DNA of 64,000 nt, from NCBI GenBank assembly GCA_944739405.2, contig OX123190.2:22976807-23040806 (forward strand), in the 5' to 3' direction. The stretch comes from Euclidia mi. Lineage: Eukaryota; Arthropoda; Insecta; Lepidoptera; Erebidae. This document shows, one piece after another, positions 1 through 11,372 of the stretch (its first letter is position 1; each line of letters starts with the position of its first letter). Made by a program: the position numbers and the translations under genes. The notes below the pieces were generated by a model that was given only the letters and a program-made list of their open reading frames with translations, was not told the DNA's origin and made no database searches.

Positions 1-48
1 AATCTAGGTGTCTGTCAAGCAGCAGTAATTACAGGACAGTAGTCATAG

Positions 49-445
49 TGTGACGTCACATCGCGCTCCTGCGCCGCGAGCCTCGCTATGAGTGACGCAC
101 AGCAATGGGCCGCTCCCTCGCGCCCCTCCACGCCGGCCCTATAAATACAGGGGACACACGAGGCTTGGCCCTTTTTCCTCCGGCCAGCACCACCGAGTTG
201 AGTACAAGATCATCTGAAGACCTGTGAAGTGCCAACGTCGACCACGCCCTGGATAATTGTCTCTTCTGTTAGCCTTAACCGTCAGTTCTTTTTTGTATCG
301 AATAACTGGAATTATAACGCGAGTTTAAACTTTCCTGGTGATATTTTTTATTTATTTCCCGTAAGTCAACCTAATTATCTCTCTTTAATTGCTCGGCGAG
401 TGATCGATCCCGGCTACCCCGTGGAAATCAATCACTCGTGCGACA
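49..445 (+). repeat. 5' LTR of the Ty3/gypsy-type element
   Basis: The LTR runs from TG (49-50, or 51 by comparison with the other copies) to CA at 444-445. It is repeated at 5302-5696 and 11373-11767. It differs from both downstream LTRs at about three sites (near 89, 314 and 338), whereas those two look identical to each other. It is GC-rich upstream of a TATA box and AT-richer downstream, the usual U3/R/U5 gradient. The 76-residue open frame inside it (229-459) is a by-product. Confidence 0.9.
51..147 (+). promoter_or_regulatory. LTR promoter: CRE-like palindrome and TATA box
   Basis: The LTR edge carries TGACGTCA (51-58), the consensus binding site of CREB/ATF-type bZIP factors. TATAAATA sits at 140-147, where an RNA polymerase II core promoter is expected inside U3. 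The same arrangement recurs in the other LTRs (TATA boxes at 5391-5398 and 11462-11469). The CRE match is exact. Its use by host factors is inference. Confidence 0.6.
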
Positions 446-456
446 TTGGCGCCCAA
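446..456 (+). other. Primer binding site
   Basis: TTGGCGCCCAA begins directly after the CA end of the 5' LTR. TGGCGCCCA is a common tRNA primer match in insect Ty3/gypsy elements. Beyond these 11 bases the match to the usual longer site appears lost. I do not name the tRNA. Confidence 0.75.
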
Positions 457-893
457 TAGAATTTTTAATTATATTATATATATAATTTTTAAAACGTAAG
501 TTGGCACTTTACAGGTGAGTGAAATAATTTCTTTTTCTCTTGTATATTTTTCTCCTGTGTGTGCATATATTCTGGTGTGGTGAATTGCGTACAGGTACAG
601 TTTCTATCTATTTTGTTGGCCATAAGCAATTTAACTGTGTAAATAACATAACGCCAACCGGTTCTAACCGCTTAGCCGTTGAACTAACGAGCCACGGGTT
701 CGCGAAAGAATATTGTGATTCAACCTTTGAGTGACCTTTAAGAAATTTTTTCTTCCTTGACCAATCATCACACCATTGTATAATTTAGTGTATTTCAGCT
801 TTTTTTAGCACGGTATTCGATTTTCTGGCGATATTTAATTTTTTTTCTAGTGCCGGCGTAAATACTTAGATTTTCTATTATTATTTTGTAATA
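457..893 (+). other. Leader of the LTR element, non-coding
   Basis: This untranslated stretch lies between the primer binding site and the first gag ATG at 894. It is AT-rich and I see no conserved motif. The 64-residue open frame at 540-734 does not resemble gag and is probably chance. The leader is absent from the second tandem copy, which starts inside gag. Confidence 0.5.
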
Positions 894-2176
894 ATGGCTT
901 ACATTATAAATTTCTCATTATTAACTAAAGCGGAATTAGAATATGAGACCACAATACGCGGCATTTCAAAGCCTGACGATCCCCGCAAACAAATCGCTAA
1001 ACTTTCAGTTAAAACTCCCTCAGAGGATATATTATCTTCACCCTTCCCACCAGAGGAGGATGTGGCAGAAGTGGAAAAGTCGTTATTAAGATCAAATAAA
1101 CACTTATCTATGTTGGAAGCAAACTATACTTCCGAGCTTCAACAGAAGGTCGAAACCGTGCTACACCATTGTTTTCATCGACTGAATAGGGTGGATACCG
1201 ACAGTCTTGATATTAAAAAAATTGAGTCTGTGTGGAATAAATTTAATGACTTATATGCGAAATTACAATTAATCACGAGACGTAATTCGCGGTCGGATTG
1301 CTCAGTGGCAGAGGGAAACACTTCCTATAATTACGACCGTAAGCTTTTTTCGGAATTAGGTAAATTCAAATTTAACGGTAAATCATGTGTTTGATGAATC
1401 ATGAATTTATGTCCTGTAGATCTATTCCTCACGACAAGATGTTGTCTTTCGCTTTTGAAATATTTTCGGGTGACGCATTAGTTTGGTATCGTTCTGTTAA
1501 AAATAATGTAAAGACTTGGTTAGAACTTTGCGAACTTTTGAAACGAGATTTTAGTCCGCATAACTACGATTATCGGCTTATGACGGAGATTCGTCAGCGC
1601 TCACAGGGCGAAAACGAATCAATAACTATCTACGTGGCAAAAATGCACGGTCTGTTTTTGCGACTTAGTTCTCCTATCGCTGATTCGGAGAAGCTAGAAA
1701 TTTTGCTAAATAATATTAGACCTTGTTACACTAATTGTCTGCTCACTGCAAAGGTTGTTGATGTTGATAGTCTGGTCGAAGTTTGTCGTCTTTTCGAAAA
1801 TTACCAAAGTTGCAGTAAGCAATTTTCTGAACCCCCTAAAGTTTCAAAGAATACTGTAGCACCTGATCTAGCGTATAATTATCCGTTTTCTAATTTTTCT
1901 TCAAACAAAAATGTTTACAATCATAATCACTTCAATAAATATAACTCTGTCGCTGATACATAGAGATACAAGTCTGTACCACAAGTTAACGCCGTATCGA
2001 GTACTTCTAATATAAATAAAAATTTTTGCGTGCGTTGTAGATGCAATTCTCACTCATTACGTAATTGCCGTCAACCACACTACCTAATCTGTTTTAAGTG
2101 CGGTACAAAGGGTTTCACGGTGTCAGACTGCCCCAATTGTAAATTTAAGTCGACCCCTACAGTTTCAAAAAACTAG
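894..2176 (+). pseudogene. gag: gag polyprotein with capsid and two zinc knuckles, frameshifted
   Basis: Gag would form the capsid and package the RNA. The first ORF starts at the ATG at 894 and runs 166 codons to 1394. The capsid then continues in another frame from 1385, so a frameshift lies around 1385-1394. The second part holds the Retrotrans_gag signature (GDALVWYRSV followed by LLKRDFSP). It ends at a TAG (1961-1963), after which the same frame continues to a TAG at 2174-2176. This last part encodes two CCHC knuckles, one of form CVRCRCNSHSLRNC and one CFKCGTKGFTVSDC; the usual glycine and histidine spacing is imperfect. Both tandem copies share the frameshift and the TAG, so these lesions predate the duplication. 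The TAG could be read through, but decay is simpler. Confidence 0.8.
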
Positions 2177-2251
2177 TTAACAAGGATTGTGGAAAATCAA
2201 ATTATACAACTAATTGTAATAAAACAGAGTGGAATAATTGGTTGGACTTTT

Positions 2252-2590
2252 TAAAAAAATTCTTTAGTAGCCTCAATCCGTAATTCTAAAGTAGAATATT
2301 TACCTTACGTTACCCTAAAATTAAACGGAATACCTACCACTGGTCTTTTAGATTCTGGATCTTGCGTTACAATTTTAGGTAATAATTTGCATAACTTATT
2401 TTTGAAAGACGATGTTTTGGATAAATCGAAACCTTTAAGGTTAATAACAGCTGGCGGCGAACGATTTGAGTCTTTGGGATCGGTGTTTCTACCCTTTGAG
2501 TTTCAGGATAAATTGATTAACTTAGAAGTTCATGTTGTACCTGGGATTCAAAATTCCCTTATTCTTGGCATGGATTTTTGGCGAAGCCCT
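2252..2590 (+). pseudogene. Retropepsin (aspartic protease) domain
   Basis: The frame is open from about 2252 after a TAA. It encodes LLDSGSCVTILG (catalytic Asp-Ser-Gly near 2354) and ends with the family's LILGMDFW. This is an almost whole retropepsin, the enzyme that cleaves Gag and Pol. Immediately after FWR the homology jumps to RNase H in another frame, and the protease frame runs on only to 2632. The normal RT that follows protease in Ty3/gypsy elements is therefore missing. Confidence 0.8.
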
Positions 2591-4112
2591 GGCTGTTCTA
2601 TCTGCTATAGAACACTGGCGTTGTTATGTTGAAAATGGTAAAAAGTTTATTGTTTACACAGATCACGCTGCTTTGAAATGGTTCTTGACCTTAAATAACC
2701 CTACTGGCGGGTTAGCCAGATGGGGAGTTCGCTTATCTTCCTATAATTTCGAAATACGTCATCGTCGGGGTTCCGATAACGTTTTACCTGATTTTCTGTC
2801 TCGCTCTTTACCCGTTTCTGCTATTGCTAATGATATAAATATAGATATTAATTCTAATCAGAATTTACCAGTTTCTACTAATGATCCTTGGTATTTAAAT
2901 ATCTATAAAGGCTGTTTAAGTTCTCCGACTTCCTTTGTTAACTATCAAGTAATAAACAATAAATTGTATTGTTTTTAAAAAACATTAAACCCTCTCACTA
3001 GAGAATTTCAATGGAAAGAGGTTATTCCGTCTGACCAAAGAAATGACATTCTAAGGGAGAATCATTCTTCGCCCACTGCTGGACATGTGGGTATTTTTAA
3101 GACAAACAAACGTCTCGCACTTTATTACTTTTGGCCTGGTATGTACACCGATGTTGTCAAGTTCGTCAGTTCATGTGAACCTTGTATCACCCATAAACAC
3201 CAAAATCACCCAAATTTAGGTCTAATGGGAAAACCCAAATCATGTCAAAAGCCCTTTCACACGATTAGTATTGATTTGATTGGTCCATTGCCTCCCAGCA
3301 GGAAACAAAACACTTTTATATTTGTGGTCAGTTGTTGTTTCTCTAAATATTGTTTACTTTTCCCCATTAAACGGGCAACTGCAGAAGTGATAACAAAAAT
3401 TCTTGAGGAAAATGTATTTTAGGTGCATGGAATTCCATCTACTATTGTTTTGGATAACGGTAATCAATTTATTAGCGCAACCTTTAAAAGTATGTTGTCA
3501 AAATATAAAATTCCAAATTTGCATTTTACACCGTTGTATACTCCCCACGTTAACTCAATTGAACGTTACAACAAAACCATTATGACAGCTATTTCAACTT
3601 TCATAGAATCTGATCATCGAATCTGGGACACTCTAATCACTAAAGTTCAATTCGCCCTTAACTGCGCAGTTAGTGAGGTTACTGGTTATTCTCCTAATTT
3701 CCTTGTTTTTGGTAGGGAGGTCATAACATGTGGTTCTCAGTATATTGATAAGGAATTTAATTCCGATATGGTGCTTGAACCACGGGACGGCTATGCCGAA
3801 ACTTTAGGCTATTTATCTTCTATTTTCGAGAAGGTACATTCAGCTCTGTTATCGGCCCACCAACGAAATTGTTCATCTTATAATCTTCGCCGTAAACAGG
3901 CAGAATTCAATGTCGGTGATATAGTTTGGCGCAGAACGTTTCATCTTAGTGATAAGGATAAATACTTTAGCAAGAAATTGGCGCCTAAATTTATTAAATG
4001 TAAGATTGCCTCAAAAAAATCACCTCTAGTATACAAACTTAACGACATGGCTGGAAAACCTTTAGGCGACTGGCACATCAAGGATTTAAAGTTGATTAAT
4101 TACAAAGAATAA
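2580..4112 (+). pseudogene. pol: Pol remnant: RNase H and integrase, RT deleted
   Basis: The frame begins with EALAVLSAIEHW and includes FIVYTDHAALKWFL and the LPDFLSR close of a Ty3/gypsy RNase H. After a TAA at 2976-2978 the same frame continues as integrase. It shows an H2C2 zinc-binding segment (HSSPTAGH, then CEPC), the first catalytic Asp in SIDLIGPLP, the second in VLDNGNQF and the Glu in SIERYNKT. A TAG at 3420-3422 splits the catalytic core. The C-terminal part ends LKLINYKE before TAA at 4112. Integrase would insert the cDNA. The two in-frame stops and the absent RT mean no functional Pol comes from this copy. Confidence 0.85.
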
Positions 4113-5289
4113 TAAAAGTATAAAAACAACAATAAGAATACCTTCTACCTATTCATTGTTTATTTTTTTTCAAACGAACGTTTCTAATTTATATTACCGT
4201 TTGTAGTAGTGCCTACTATAAATTGATATTTTCTGTGGTGGGTAGCAAATATTTTTTTCTCGTAAACAATACTATTTTTCAAATTGCTGCGCAATTGTGT
4301 ACTCAAATGTTATGTTGAACATTGTTTAAAAAAATACTAACCATAAACTAAATATATTGTTTTTTTACCCTGTGATCAGTGGTTAAAAGGTCGCTATTAG
4401 CTGAGCATACAAGTTCGATTCTCGCATGTGTATTTTCTTTCCGTAAATCTATTTGTTGAAATGCATCTTGATTGGCGTATTGTTTTTCGCCGTGCCTTGT
4501 TCTGAAGTTCTGGTGTTATTCTTAATTCTGTATAAATTCCATTATCAAATTGTTATTATAGGTACTTTATAAACGATCATGGTGATTAACCGTGCGTCGC
4601 GAGCGCGGAACAGTCGAATAGTACCTACCATTTAGATCGTACCTAGTTGTCGTTATGACGCACGCGCGTTCACTCAGCGACGCGCCGATAAATAAATGCC
4701 AAACTAATGATTCACCATTGTTTACATTCAAAAGGTGGTTACTGGTCGTGTTCTAGTTATTAATTAGAGCAAAATATTTATTAATTTCTTTCCTTTGACA
4801 TTGAGCGGTCCGGTCGTGTCTGCGGCTTGTATTATTTTTGTTCATCTTTACGAAAAATCTGTTGTTATACCTAACTATATTCAAAAAGTTTACTTATCTA
4901 GTGGCAAAGGCCGAACCCAAGATTTATAAGTCGTAGGGCTTGATCAAGTTTCTTATATCTACAAATCATTATTACCTAATAATTACCCTAAGCGCTTCTC
5001 CATAGATTGTTATCTTTAATATTAGGCTATTACACTGGCCTCGGCATTTACATGTAGGTATGTGTGATGAATTATGAATGATAAATGTTTATGTTCAAAT
5101 TCAGACTGCCGTTGTACGCGTGAAGAATGCAAGCGTGGGTCATTATTATTTAGGTATCCTAATTAGCGTATAGGGTTGTCACTTGTTCAAGGTACTCAGG
5201 CCCTTGTTTTCTCTAATTTCAGGGAGTATCTTCAGGGCTGCTACGCTCGTTGGGCTAGGGAATTTTTCTTAGGGAAAATCCCGACCTAA
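4113..5289 (+). other. Long non-coding segment between pol and the 3' LTR
   Basis: About 1.18 kb with no sizeable open frame and no recognisable envelope gene. A short stretch near 4378-4430 loosely resembles a tRNA-derived SINE (GTGGTTAA and GTTCGATTCTC). A GC-rich patch at 4590-4690 is rich in CGCG. The segment is repeated nearly unchanged at 10183-11359. It could be a long 3' untranslated region, a decayed extra gene, or DNA taken up by the element. Confidence 0.5.
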
Positions 5290-5301
5290 CGAGGGGGGGG
5301 G
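5290..5301 (+). other. Polypurine tract
   Basis: A run of G (GAGGGGGGGGG) sits immediately before the 3' LTR, the position of the plus-strand primer. In the second copy (11361-11372) the run is one base longer and unbroken by the A. Slippage here can explain why the 3' LTRs read GG where the 5' LTR reads TG at its first two bases. Confidence 0.8.
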
Positions 5302-5696
5302 TGACGTCACATCGCGCTCCTGCGCCGCGAGCCTCGCTACGAGTGACGCACAGCAATGGGCCGCTCCCTCGCGCCCCTCCACGCCGGCCCTATAAATACA
5401 GGGGACACACGAGGCTTGGCCCTTTTTCCTCCGGCCAGCACCACCGAGTTGAGTACAAGATCATCTGAAGACCTGTGAAGTGCCAACGTCGACCACGCCC
5501 TGGATAATTGTCTCTTCTGTTAGCCTTAACCGTCAGTTCTTTTTTGTATCGAATAACTGGAATTATAACGCGAGTCTAAACTTTCCTCGTGATATTTTTT
5601 ATTTATTTCCCGTAAGTCAACCTAATTATCTCTCTTTAATTGCTCGGCGAGTGATCGATCCCGGCTACCCCGTGGAAATCAATCACTCGTGCGACA
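5302..5696 (+). repeat. 3' LTR of the element, also central LTR of the tandem array
   Basis: 395 bp, ending CA and followed by ATAG, the target duplication. It appears identical to the LTR at 11373-11767 and differs at about three sites from 49-445. Confidence 0.9.
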
Positions 5697-7308
5697 ATAG
5701 GTCACAAATGATATGAATGACTAGTTTCTGTCCGCACCCGTGGGAGTCGGTTGTTGGTACAAAATAGAAGTCCATGTGCTATTCAGGTGTAAGTATATAT
5801 CTATACCTAATAATTGCAAAATTAAGTTGCTTCGTCCCGCAAATCCACCCACACATATTTAAACTGTACTTATTCTATTCTAAATTGGAATGATGATGAT
5901 GGGCGCTAGGAATAAACTATATCGCAGATGACTTTATGAACATTAAAAAGTAAAAATAACCACCTTCATTAACCAATATTATTCATAATTACTGTCTATA
6001 TTTGGTTCATAGATGGTACAAAATACGGAGCCAATTCTTTTATAATATCTAAATTATCATAATATGATACTCCCGATGATTTCTCTACGAGATCATTAAG
6101 CACCTCCATGTCAATGTTAAAAGTGTCCAGTATTATTAACTTAGTCAACATTACAAAAAAATCATACCCTCATTATTTTTAACTATGATACAAAATCAAA
6201 CTTCAACAACAAACTATTCAACATTAACACATCACTAAACTAATAAAGAATAACTCTACAAAAGGGTCTGTTAAAAGTAATTTTCCTTATCTCATGTCTT
6301 GGAGGCTTAAAGTCTAGTTTTGAAATACAAGGAACGTCGCTTCAGAGTGCTCTTGTGCGAACCTTATTATTCCAATGCACGGGCCCTTTGTATAATGATA
6401 GACAGACAAAAACGTTGACTTTTACATATTGAGAAATGCACTCTTTTTAGCGTTTGAATAAATATCGTAAACTCGTGAGTTTAGTATACAAGAATTATAG
6501 TCCAGTGAGCATTTAACCACCACGAATTTAGACTATTTCTAACTAACGGCAAATCAATACTACAGGTAGCAAAACATTTTAAATGTATTATCTTGATGGG
6601 ATGTTTAAATAAATGCTGTGTAATTTAATATTAAGAACTGGAGTAGGACACGAAATTTGGTTTCAATTATACTTTTATAAGAATGGACTACCAGTAAGAT
6701 GAACTAAGACTGAAAAATACTATTCTAATACATACCAAAACTGTAAGTGAAATATGTCGCAATCAAAGATATTTTCAAAATATTTATAGCCTGTTTCAAT
6801 CAGCGTGAATATTGTACATTTTGATTTAAAAGGTAGTATTAAAATTATTACAGAGAAGTAAAACTTGATAAAAACCCTATACCAACCCGTTTGGCCAAGG
6901 TGGTATAGCAGGCCAATTCCTGCTTTCAAAGGTCTAGGCTAGGCCTAGTCCAGCAGTGGGATTTTAAAGGCTGGTGATGATTAATATTATAAACATGAAA
7001 ACGTAAAAATTAATTAGATACACACAAAAATTAGTATAAAATACAGATGTACACAAAAATTTGAATAAAACACTGTATGTGGTGCTGTGTAGTATAAGTA
7101 AATTCACAATGCAAAGAATTGGGTACCAGTAATCGCCTCAGCCAGCCAGCATTAATAATTTAAGACGAACACCGTGCGACCTCATATGTCACAAGCAGTA
7201 CACAAATATTTCTACTTAAGATGCCACGTGCCCCGAAAAAACATTTCAACTCTAAAATTTAAGTCGCTTATGAAGAATTCTCGGGTTACCCATGAAATTG
7301 TTACAAAC
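5697..7308. other. Flank of the LTR element carried inside the duplication
   Basis: 1.6 kb of AT-rich DNA following the target duplication. Apart from a retroposon tail at 6860-6982 I see no gene. The 69-residue minus-strand frame at 6720-6929 lies partly in that tail and looks spurious. The stretch recurs at 11768-13379. Confidence 0.6.
6860..6982 (+). mobile_element. Retroposon 3' tail ending in GATGATGA
   Basis: The ACTTGATA...CCCTATACCAACCCG...GTCCAGCAGTGG...AAAGGCTG-GATGAT sequence recurs at 12931-13053 (duplicate), 37762-37897 and 53876-53995. The repeated 3' end with a trinucleotide tail is typical of RTE-like LINEs and their SINEs in Lepidoptera. Only the tail is present here. Confidence 0.7.
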
Positions 7309-8246
7309 AAATTTAATGACTTATATGCGAAATTACAATTAATCACGAGACGTAATTCGCGGTCGGATTGCTCAGTGGCAGAGGGAAACACTTCCTATAA
7401 TTACGACCGTAAGCTTTTTTCGGAATTAGGTAAATTCAAATTTAACCGTAAATCATGTGTTTGATGAATCATGAATTTATGTCCTGTAGATCTATTCCTC
7501 ACGACAAGATGTTGTCTTTCGCTTTTGAAATATTTTCGGGTGACGCATTAGTTTGGTATCGTTCTGTTAAAAATAATGTAAAGACTTGGTTAGAACTTTG
7601 CGAACTTTTGAAACGAGATTTTAGTCCGCATAACTACGATTATCGGCTTATGACGGAGATTCGTCAGCGCTCACAGGGCGAAAACGAATCAATAACTATC
7701 TACGTGGCAAAAATGCACGGTCTGTTTTTGCGACTTAGTTCTCCTATCGCTGATTCGGAAAAGCTAGAAATTTTGCTAAATAATATTAGACCTTGTTACA
7801 CTAATTGTCTGCTCACTGCAAAGGTTGTTGATGTTGATAGTCTGGTCGAAGTTTGTCGTCTTTTCGAAAATTACCAAAGTTGCAGTAAGCAATTTTCTGA
7901 ACCCCCTAAAGTTTCAAAGAATACTGTAGCACCTGATCTAGCGTATAATTATCCGTTTTCTAATTTTTCTTCAAACAAAAATGTTTACAATCATAATCAC
8001 TTCAATAAATATAACTCTGTCGCTGATACATAGAGATACAAGTCTGTACCACAAGTTAACGCCGTATCGAGTACTTCTAATATAAATAAAAATTTTTGCG
8101 TGCGTTGTAGATGCAATTCTCACTCATTACGTAATTGCCGTCAACCACACTACCTAATCTGTTTTAAGTGCGGTACAAAGGGTTTCACGGTGTCAGACTG
8201 CCCCAATTGTAAATTTAAGTCGACCCCTACAGTTTCAAAAAACTAG
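7309..8246 (+). pseudogene. gag: gag fragment, second copy, N-terminus missing
   Basis: This repeats 1239-2176. The duplication breakpoint falls inside gag, so the ATG and about 115 N-terminal codons are lost and replaced by flank DNA. A short chimeric frame (7174-7464) reads from flank into gag across the junction. The capsid frame (7455-8033), its TAG at 8031-8033 and the zinc knuckles match the first copy. Confidence 0.8.
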
Positions 8247-8321
8247 TTAACAAGGATTGTGGAAAATCAAATTATACAACTAATTGTAATAAAACAGAGT
8301 GGAATAATTGGTTGGACTTTT

Positions 8322-8660
8322 TAAAAAAATTCTTTAGTAGCCTCAATCCGTAATTCTAAAGTAGAATATTTACCTTACGTTACCCTAAAATTAAACGGAA
8401 TACCTACCACTGGTCTTTTAGATTCTGGATCTTGCGTTACAATTTTAGGTAATAATTTGCATAACTTATTTTTGAAAGACGATGTTTTGGATAAATCGAA
8501 ACCTTTAAGGTTAATAACAGCTGGCGGCGAACGATTTGAGTCTTTGGGATCGGTGTTTCTACCCTTTGAGTTTCAGGATAAATTGATTAACTTAGAAGTT
8601 CATGTTGTACCTGGGATTCAAAATTCCCTTATTCTTGGCATGGATTTTTGGCGAAGCCCT
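8322..8660 (+). pseudogene. Retropepsin domain, second copy
   Basis: Duplicate of 2252-2590 with the same DSG active site and the same abrupt switch to RNase H where RT should begin. That the deletion is shared shows it predates the tandem duplication. Confidence 0.8.
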
Positions 8661-10182
8661 GGCTGTTCTATCTGCTATAGAACACTGGCGTTGTTATGTT
8701 GAAAATGGTAAAAAGTTTATTGTTTACACAGATCACGCTGCTTTGAAATGGTTCTTGACCTTAAATAACCCTACTGGCGGGTTAGCCAGATGGGGAGTTC
8801 GCTTATCTTCCTATAATTTCGAAATACGTCATCGTCGGGGTTCCGATAACGTTTTACCTGATTTTCTGTCTCGCTCTTTACCCGTTTCTGCTATTGCTAA
8901 TGATATAAATATAGATATTAATTCTAATCAGAATTTACCAGTTTCTACTAATGATCCTTGGTATTTAAATATCTATAAAGGCTGTTTAAGTTCTCCGACT
9001 TCCTTTGTTAACTATCAAGTAATAAACAATAAATTGTATTGTTTTTAAAAAACATTAAACCCTCTCACTAGAGAATTTCAATGGAAAGAGGTTATTCCGT
9101 CTGACCAAAGAAATGACATTCTAAGGGAGAATCATTCTTCGCCCACTGCTGGACATGTGGGTATTTTTAAGACAAACAAACGTCTCGCACTTTATTACTT
9201 TTGGCCTGGTATGTACACCGATGTTGTCAAGTTCGTCAGTTCATGTGAACCTTGTATCACCCATAAACACCAAAATCACCCAAATTTAGGTCTAATGGGA
9301 AAACCCAAATCATGTCAAAAGCCCTTTCACACGATTAGTATTGATTTGATTGGTCCATTGCCTCCCAGCAGGAAACAAAACACTTTTATATTTGTGGTCA
9401 GTTGTTGTTTCTCTAAATATTGTTTACTTTTCCCCATTAAACGGGCAACTGCAGAAGTGATAACAAAAATTCTTGAGGAAAATGTATTTTAGGTGCATGG
9501 AATTCCATCTACTATTGTTTTGGATAACGGTAATCAATTTATTAGCGCAACCTTTAAAAGTATGTTGTCAAAATATAAAATTCCAAATTTGCATTTTACA
9601 CCGTTGTATACTCCCCACGTTAACTCAATTGAACGTTACAACAAAACCATTATGACAGCTATTTCAACTTTCATAGAATCTGATCATCGAATCTGGGACA
9701 CTCTAATCACTAAAGTTCAATTCGCCCTTAACTGCGCAGTTAGTGAGGTTACTGGTTATTCTCCTAATTTCCTTGTTTTTGGTAGGGAGGTCATAACATG
9801 TGGTTCTCAGTATATTGATAAGGAATTTAATTCCGATATGGTGCTTGAACCACGGGACGGCTATGCCGAAACTTTAGGCTATTTATCTTCTATTTTCGAG
9901 AAGGTACATTCAGCTCTGTTATCGGCCCACCAACGAAATTGTTCATCTTATAATCTTCGCCGTAAACAGGCAGAATTCAATGTCGGTGATATAGTTTGGC
10001 GCAGAACGTTTCATCTTAGTGATAAGGATAAATACTTTAGCAAGAAATTGGCGCCTAAATTTATTAAATGTAAGATTGCCTCAAAAAAATCACCTCTAGT
10101 ATACAAACTTAACGACATGGCTGGAAAACCTTTAGGCGACTGGCACATCAAGGATTTAAAGTTGATTAATTACAAAGAATAA
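8650..10182 (+). pseudogene. pol: RNase H and integrase remnant, second copy
   Basis: Duplicate of 2580-4112. The in-frame stops recur at 9046-9048 (TAA) and 9490-9492 (TAG). The integrase Asp, Asp and Glu and the zinc-binding residues are as in the first copy. No additional lesion was noticed. Confidence 0.85.
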
Positions 10183-11359
10183 TAAAAGTATAAAAACAAC
10201 AATAAGAATACCTTCTACCTATTCATTGTTTATTTTTTTTCAAACGAACGTTTCTAATTTATATTACCGTTTGTAGTAGTGCCTACTATAAATTGATATT
10301 TTCTGTGGTGGGTAGCAAATATTTTTTTCTCGTAAACAATACTATTTTTCAAATTGCTGCGCAATTGTGTACTCAAATGTTATGTTGAACATTGTTTAAA
10401 AAAATACTAACCATAAACTAAATATATTGTTTTTTTACCCTGTGATCAGTGGTTAAAAGGTCGCTATTAGCTGAGCATACAAGTTCGATTCTCGCATGTG
10501 TATTTTCTTTCCGTAAATCTATTTGTTGAAATGCATCTTGATTGGCGTATTGTTTTTCGCCGTGCCTTGTTCTGAAGTTCTGGTGTTATTCTTAATTCTG
10601 TATAAATTCCATTATCAAATTGTTATTATAGGTACTTTATAAACGATCATGGTGATTAACCGTGCGTCGCGAGCGCGGAACAGTCGAATAGTACCTACCA
10701 TTTAGATCGTACCTAGTTGTCGTTATGACGCACGCGCGTTCACTCAGCGACGCGCCGATAAATAAATGCCAAACTAATGATTCACCATTGTTTACATTCA
10801 AAAGGTGGTTACTGGTCGTGTTCTAGTTATTAATTAGAGCAAAATATTTATTAATTTCTTTCCTTTGACATTGAGCGGTCCGGTCGTGTCTGCGGCTTGT
10901 ATTATTTTTGTTCATCTTTACGAAAAATCTGTTGTTATACCTAACTATATTCAAAAAGTTTACTTATCTAGTGGCAAAGGCCGAACCCAAGATTTATAAG
11001 TCGTAGGGCTTGATCAAGTTTCTTATATCTACAAATCATTATTACCTAATAATTACCCTAAGCGCTTCTCCATAGATTGTTATCTTTAATATTAGGCTAT
11101 TACACTGGCCTCGGCATTTACATGTAGGTATGTGTGATGAATTATGAATGATAAATGTTTATGTTCAAATTCAGACTGCCGTTGTACGCGTGAAGAATGC
11201 AAGCGTGGGTCATTATTATTTAGGTATCCTAATTAGCGTATAGGGTTGTCACTTGTTCAAGGTACTCAGGCCCTTGTTTTCTCTAATTTCAGGGAGTATC
11301 TTCAGGGCTGCTACGCTCGTTGGGCTAGGGAATTTTTCTTAGGGAAAATCCCGACCTAA
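10183..11359 (+). other. Non-coding segment before the last LTR, second copy
   Basis: Repeat of 4113-5289. No open frame or recognisable gene. Confidence 0.5.
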
Positions 11360-11372
11360 CGGGGGGGGGGGG

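Larger units (their letters stand above)
49..5696 (+). mobile_element. Ty3/gypsy-type LTR retrotransposon lacking reverse transcriptase
   Basis: A complete-looking LTR element. It has a 5' LTR (49-445), a primer binding site, gag, protease, RNase H, integrase, a G-rich polypurine tract and a 3' LTR (5302-5696). The four bases ATAG precede the 5' LTR (45-48) and follow the 3' LTR (5697-5700), as expected for a Ty3/gypsy 4 bp target duplication. The two LTRs differ at only about three positions plus the first two bases, so insertion was recent. The RT domain is missing between protease and RNase H, and gag and pol carry stops and frameshifts. The copy is therefore defective and would need enzymes from a relative. 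The order protease, RNase H, integrase and the H2C2/DDE integrase argue for Ty3/gypsy rather than Copia or Bel-Pao. Confidence 0.9.
1239..7308 (+). repeat. Tandem duplication, unit 1 (6.07 kb)
   Basis: This unit runs from inside gag through pol and the 3' LTR and 1.6 kb of flanking DNA. It is repeated immediately at 7309-13379. The offset is 6070, becoming 6071 after the G run. I noticed only a few differences: position 1377 versus 7447, one base near 1690 versus 7760, and the polypurine tract. The junction shares only A or AA, so it is a microhomology join and not LTR-LTR recombination. Confidence 0.92.

Noticed and set aside
229..459. 76-codon open frame, repeated as 78 codons at 5480 and 11551
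   Set aside because: It lies within the LTR and recurs only because the LTR recurs; no protein motif.
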